DNA of 64,000 nucleotides from Lysobacteraceae bacterium NML93-0399. GTDB lineage: Bacteria > Pseudomonadota > Gammaproteobacteria > Xanthomonadales > Xanthomonadaceae. The notes under the pieces were generated by a model that saw only the letters and a list, made by a program, of their open reading frames with translations, was not told the DNA's origin and searched no databases. The position numbers and the translations under genes are program-made. The stretch is taken from the NCBI GenBank assembly GCA_002307375.1, contig NTJI01000001.1, positions 1,488,001-1,552,000 on the forward strand, given 5' to 3'. How positions within the stretch are numbered: position 1 is the first letter of the stretch; each line of letters begins with the position of its first letter. Below are positions 63,374-64,000 of the stretch, in pieces.

Positions 63374-64000
63374 GCCCCCTGTGCGCCATGGCGCACACAA
63401 AGGCGTTGCAGCCGCGACTTTGAAGCTTCCAAAGCCCTCCCCTCTCACGGGGGAGGGTTGAGGGAAGGTCTGAACGATTCCGCTGTTGACCGTCGTTCCC
63501 GCGAAGGCGGGGGTCTTCAACCGCCGGACGGCGGGTCATCCAGCGCCTCTGGTTTTCGATGCTTCAAGTCGCTGGATCCCCGCGTGACCAGACATGCGTC
63601 TGTTGAAGTCGCGGGGATGATGGCAGTTATCCAGAGCTTTCTCAGGTTGGGGCAAGGCGTCGGACGCGGACTCCCGGTATTGCGCGACTTGAGTCCAGTA
63701 CGTCCGTCATTGGCTCGATCCGGCGGTCGTTCCCTGCCTCGGCCTTCCGCGCTCTCGCCTGATGCGTGTCGTCTCAGCAAAACCGGGAGGCGCTTTGGTT
63801 TCTCCTTCCCTGCTCGGGGCGCATTGAGCCCTTTACGGATCGTAAGGCCGGGACAGGCGCATCCGACGGTCCGAGCGCAGTGCGCCGGACCTTGATCGCT
63901 CAGCGCATACGCACGCGGCGGGCAATGCCGCGCTCTGACGGCTCGCCCCCACCCAACCCTCCCCCGCAAGGCGGAGGAGGGCTTGAAAGCGGCTGGCCGG
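63374..64000. repeat. 627-base end stretch with palindromic and longer dispersed repeats
   Basis: No gene is seen to the window edge. A GC-rich palindrome lies at 63433-63467, a second with the CCCACCCAACC tail at 63945-63987, and the long dispersed repeat at 63492-63622. That repeat begins GTCGTTCCCGCGAAGGCGGG and ends TCGCGGGGATGATGG; a related copy is at 15991-16101. Confidence 0.65.

Noticed and set aside
63374..64000. Open frames of up to 150 codons at the right end
   Set aside because: They run through palindromic and dispersed repeats and have no start signals or domains.

Overview
The window is very GC-rich chromosomal DNA from a gammaproteobacterium, almost certainly a member of the Xanthomonadaceae/Lysobacteraceae (Lysobacter, Luteimonas or a close relative). 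The basis is the gene content and order (a radC neighbourhood with coaC, coaB, dut and an algC/xanA-type mutase; tyrS, an M23 peptidase and anmK together), many lipoproteins and secreted peptidases, and dense GC-rich palindromic repeats between genes. Nearly all genes are chromosomal housekeeping or envelope genes. I see no tRNA, rRNA, CRISPR array, complete insertion sequence or replication origin.

Layout. 1-5 kb: the tail of an M28 peptidase, a patatin-like lipoprotein, a multi-span MscS-related protein and a periplasmic ATP-dependent DNA ligase. 5-10 kb: a minus-strand operon coaC-coaB-dut-algC, its first three genes joined by ATGA overlaps, divergent from radC. 10-16 kb: a MltB-type transglycosylase, a glycine-zipper-rich unknown, small lipoproteins, an I78 inhibitor and a complete M28 peptidase. 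16-20 kb: tyrS, a murein endopeptidase and anmK. 20-21 kb: tandem repeats built from the 3' end of a small RHH-like gene plus a palindromic repeat. 21-32 kb: ampG-xthA, GNAT-pyrE, uppP, tatD, a multidomain endonuclease I, and hrpB. 32-37 kb: a receiver-histidine kinase, an RluE-type pseudouridine synthase, a lipoprotein methyltransferase and two oxidoreductases. 37-39.5 kb: a Tle1-like (DUF2235) lipase behind a lipoprotein, resembling an effector and immunity pair. 39.8-45 kb: htpG and a TonB-dependent receptor. 45-49 kb: a frameshifted SLC13-type transporter and a catalase/cytochrome b561 pair. 49-54 kb: a 7TM diguanylate cyclase coupled to a YiiX-type peptidase, and small secreted proteins. 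58-63 kb: an M3 oligopeptidase, an acyltransferase, arfB and a DUF2059 protein.

The most notable part is about 55.5-58.2 kb. It is visibly AT-richer than the rest and holds four minus-strand genes with almost no spacing, separated by sequences that look like integron attC sites. One of the genes encodes an abortive-infection (Abi_C) protein. No integrase lies in the window, so I read it as a group of gene cassettes without an integrase (CALIN-like), inserted beside the M3 peptidase gene. The flanking 54.3-55.5 kb is also patchy, with a truncated paralogue of a small membrane protein and a motif repeated three times.

Other points to check are the split of CoaBC into two overlapping genes, with Glu where E. 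coli CoaC has its active-site Cys, and the transporter frameshift. Both could be real or could be single sequence errors.
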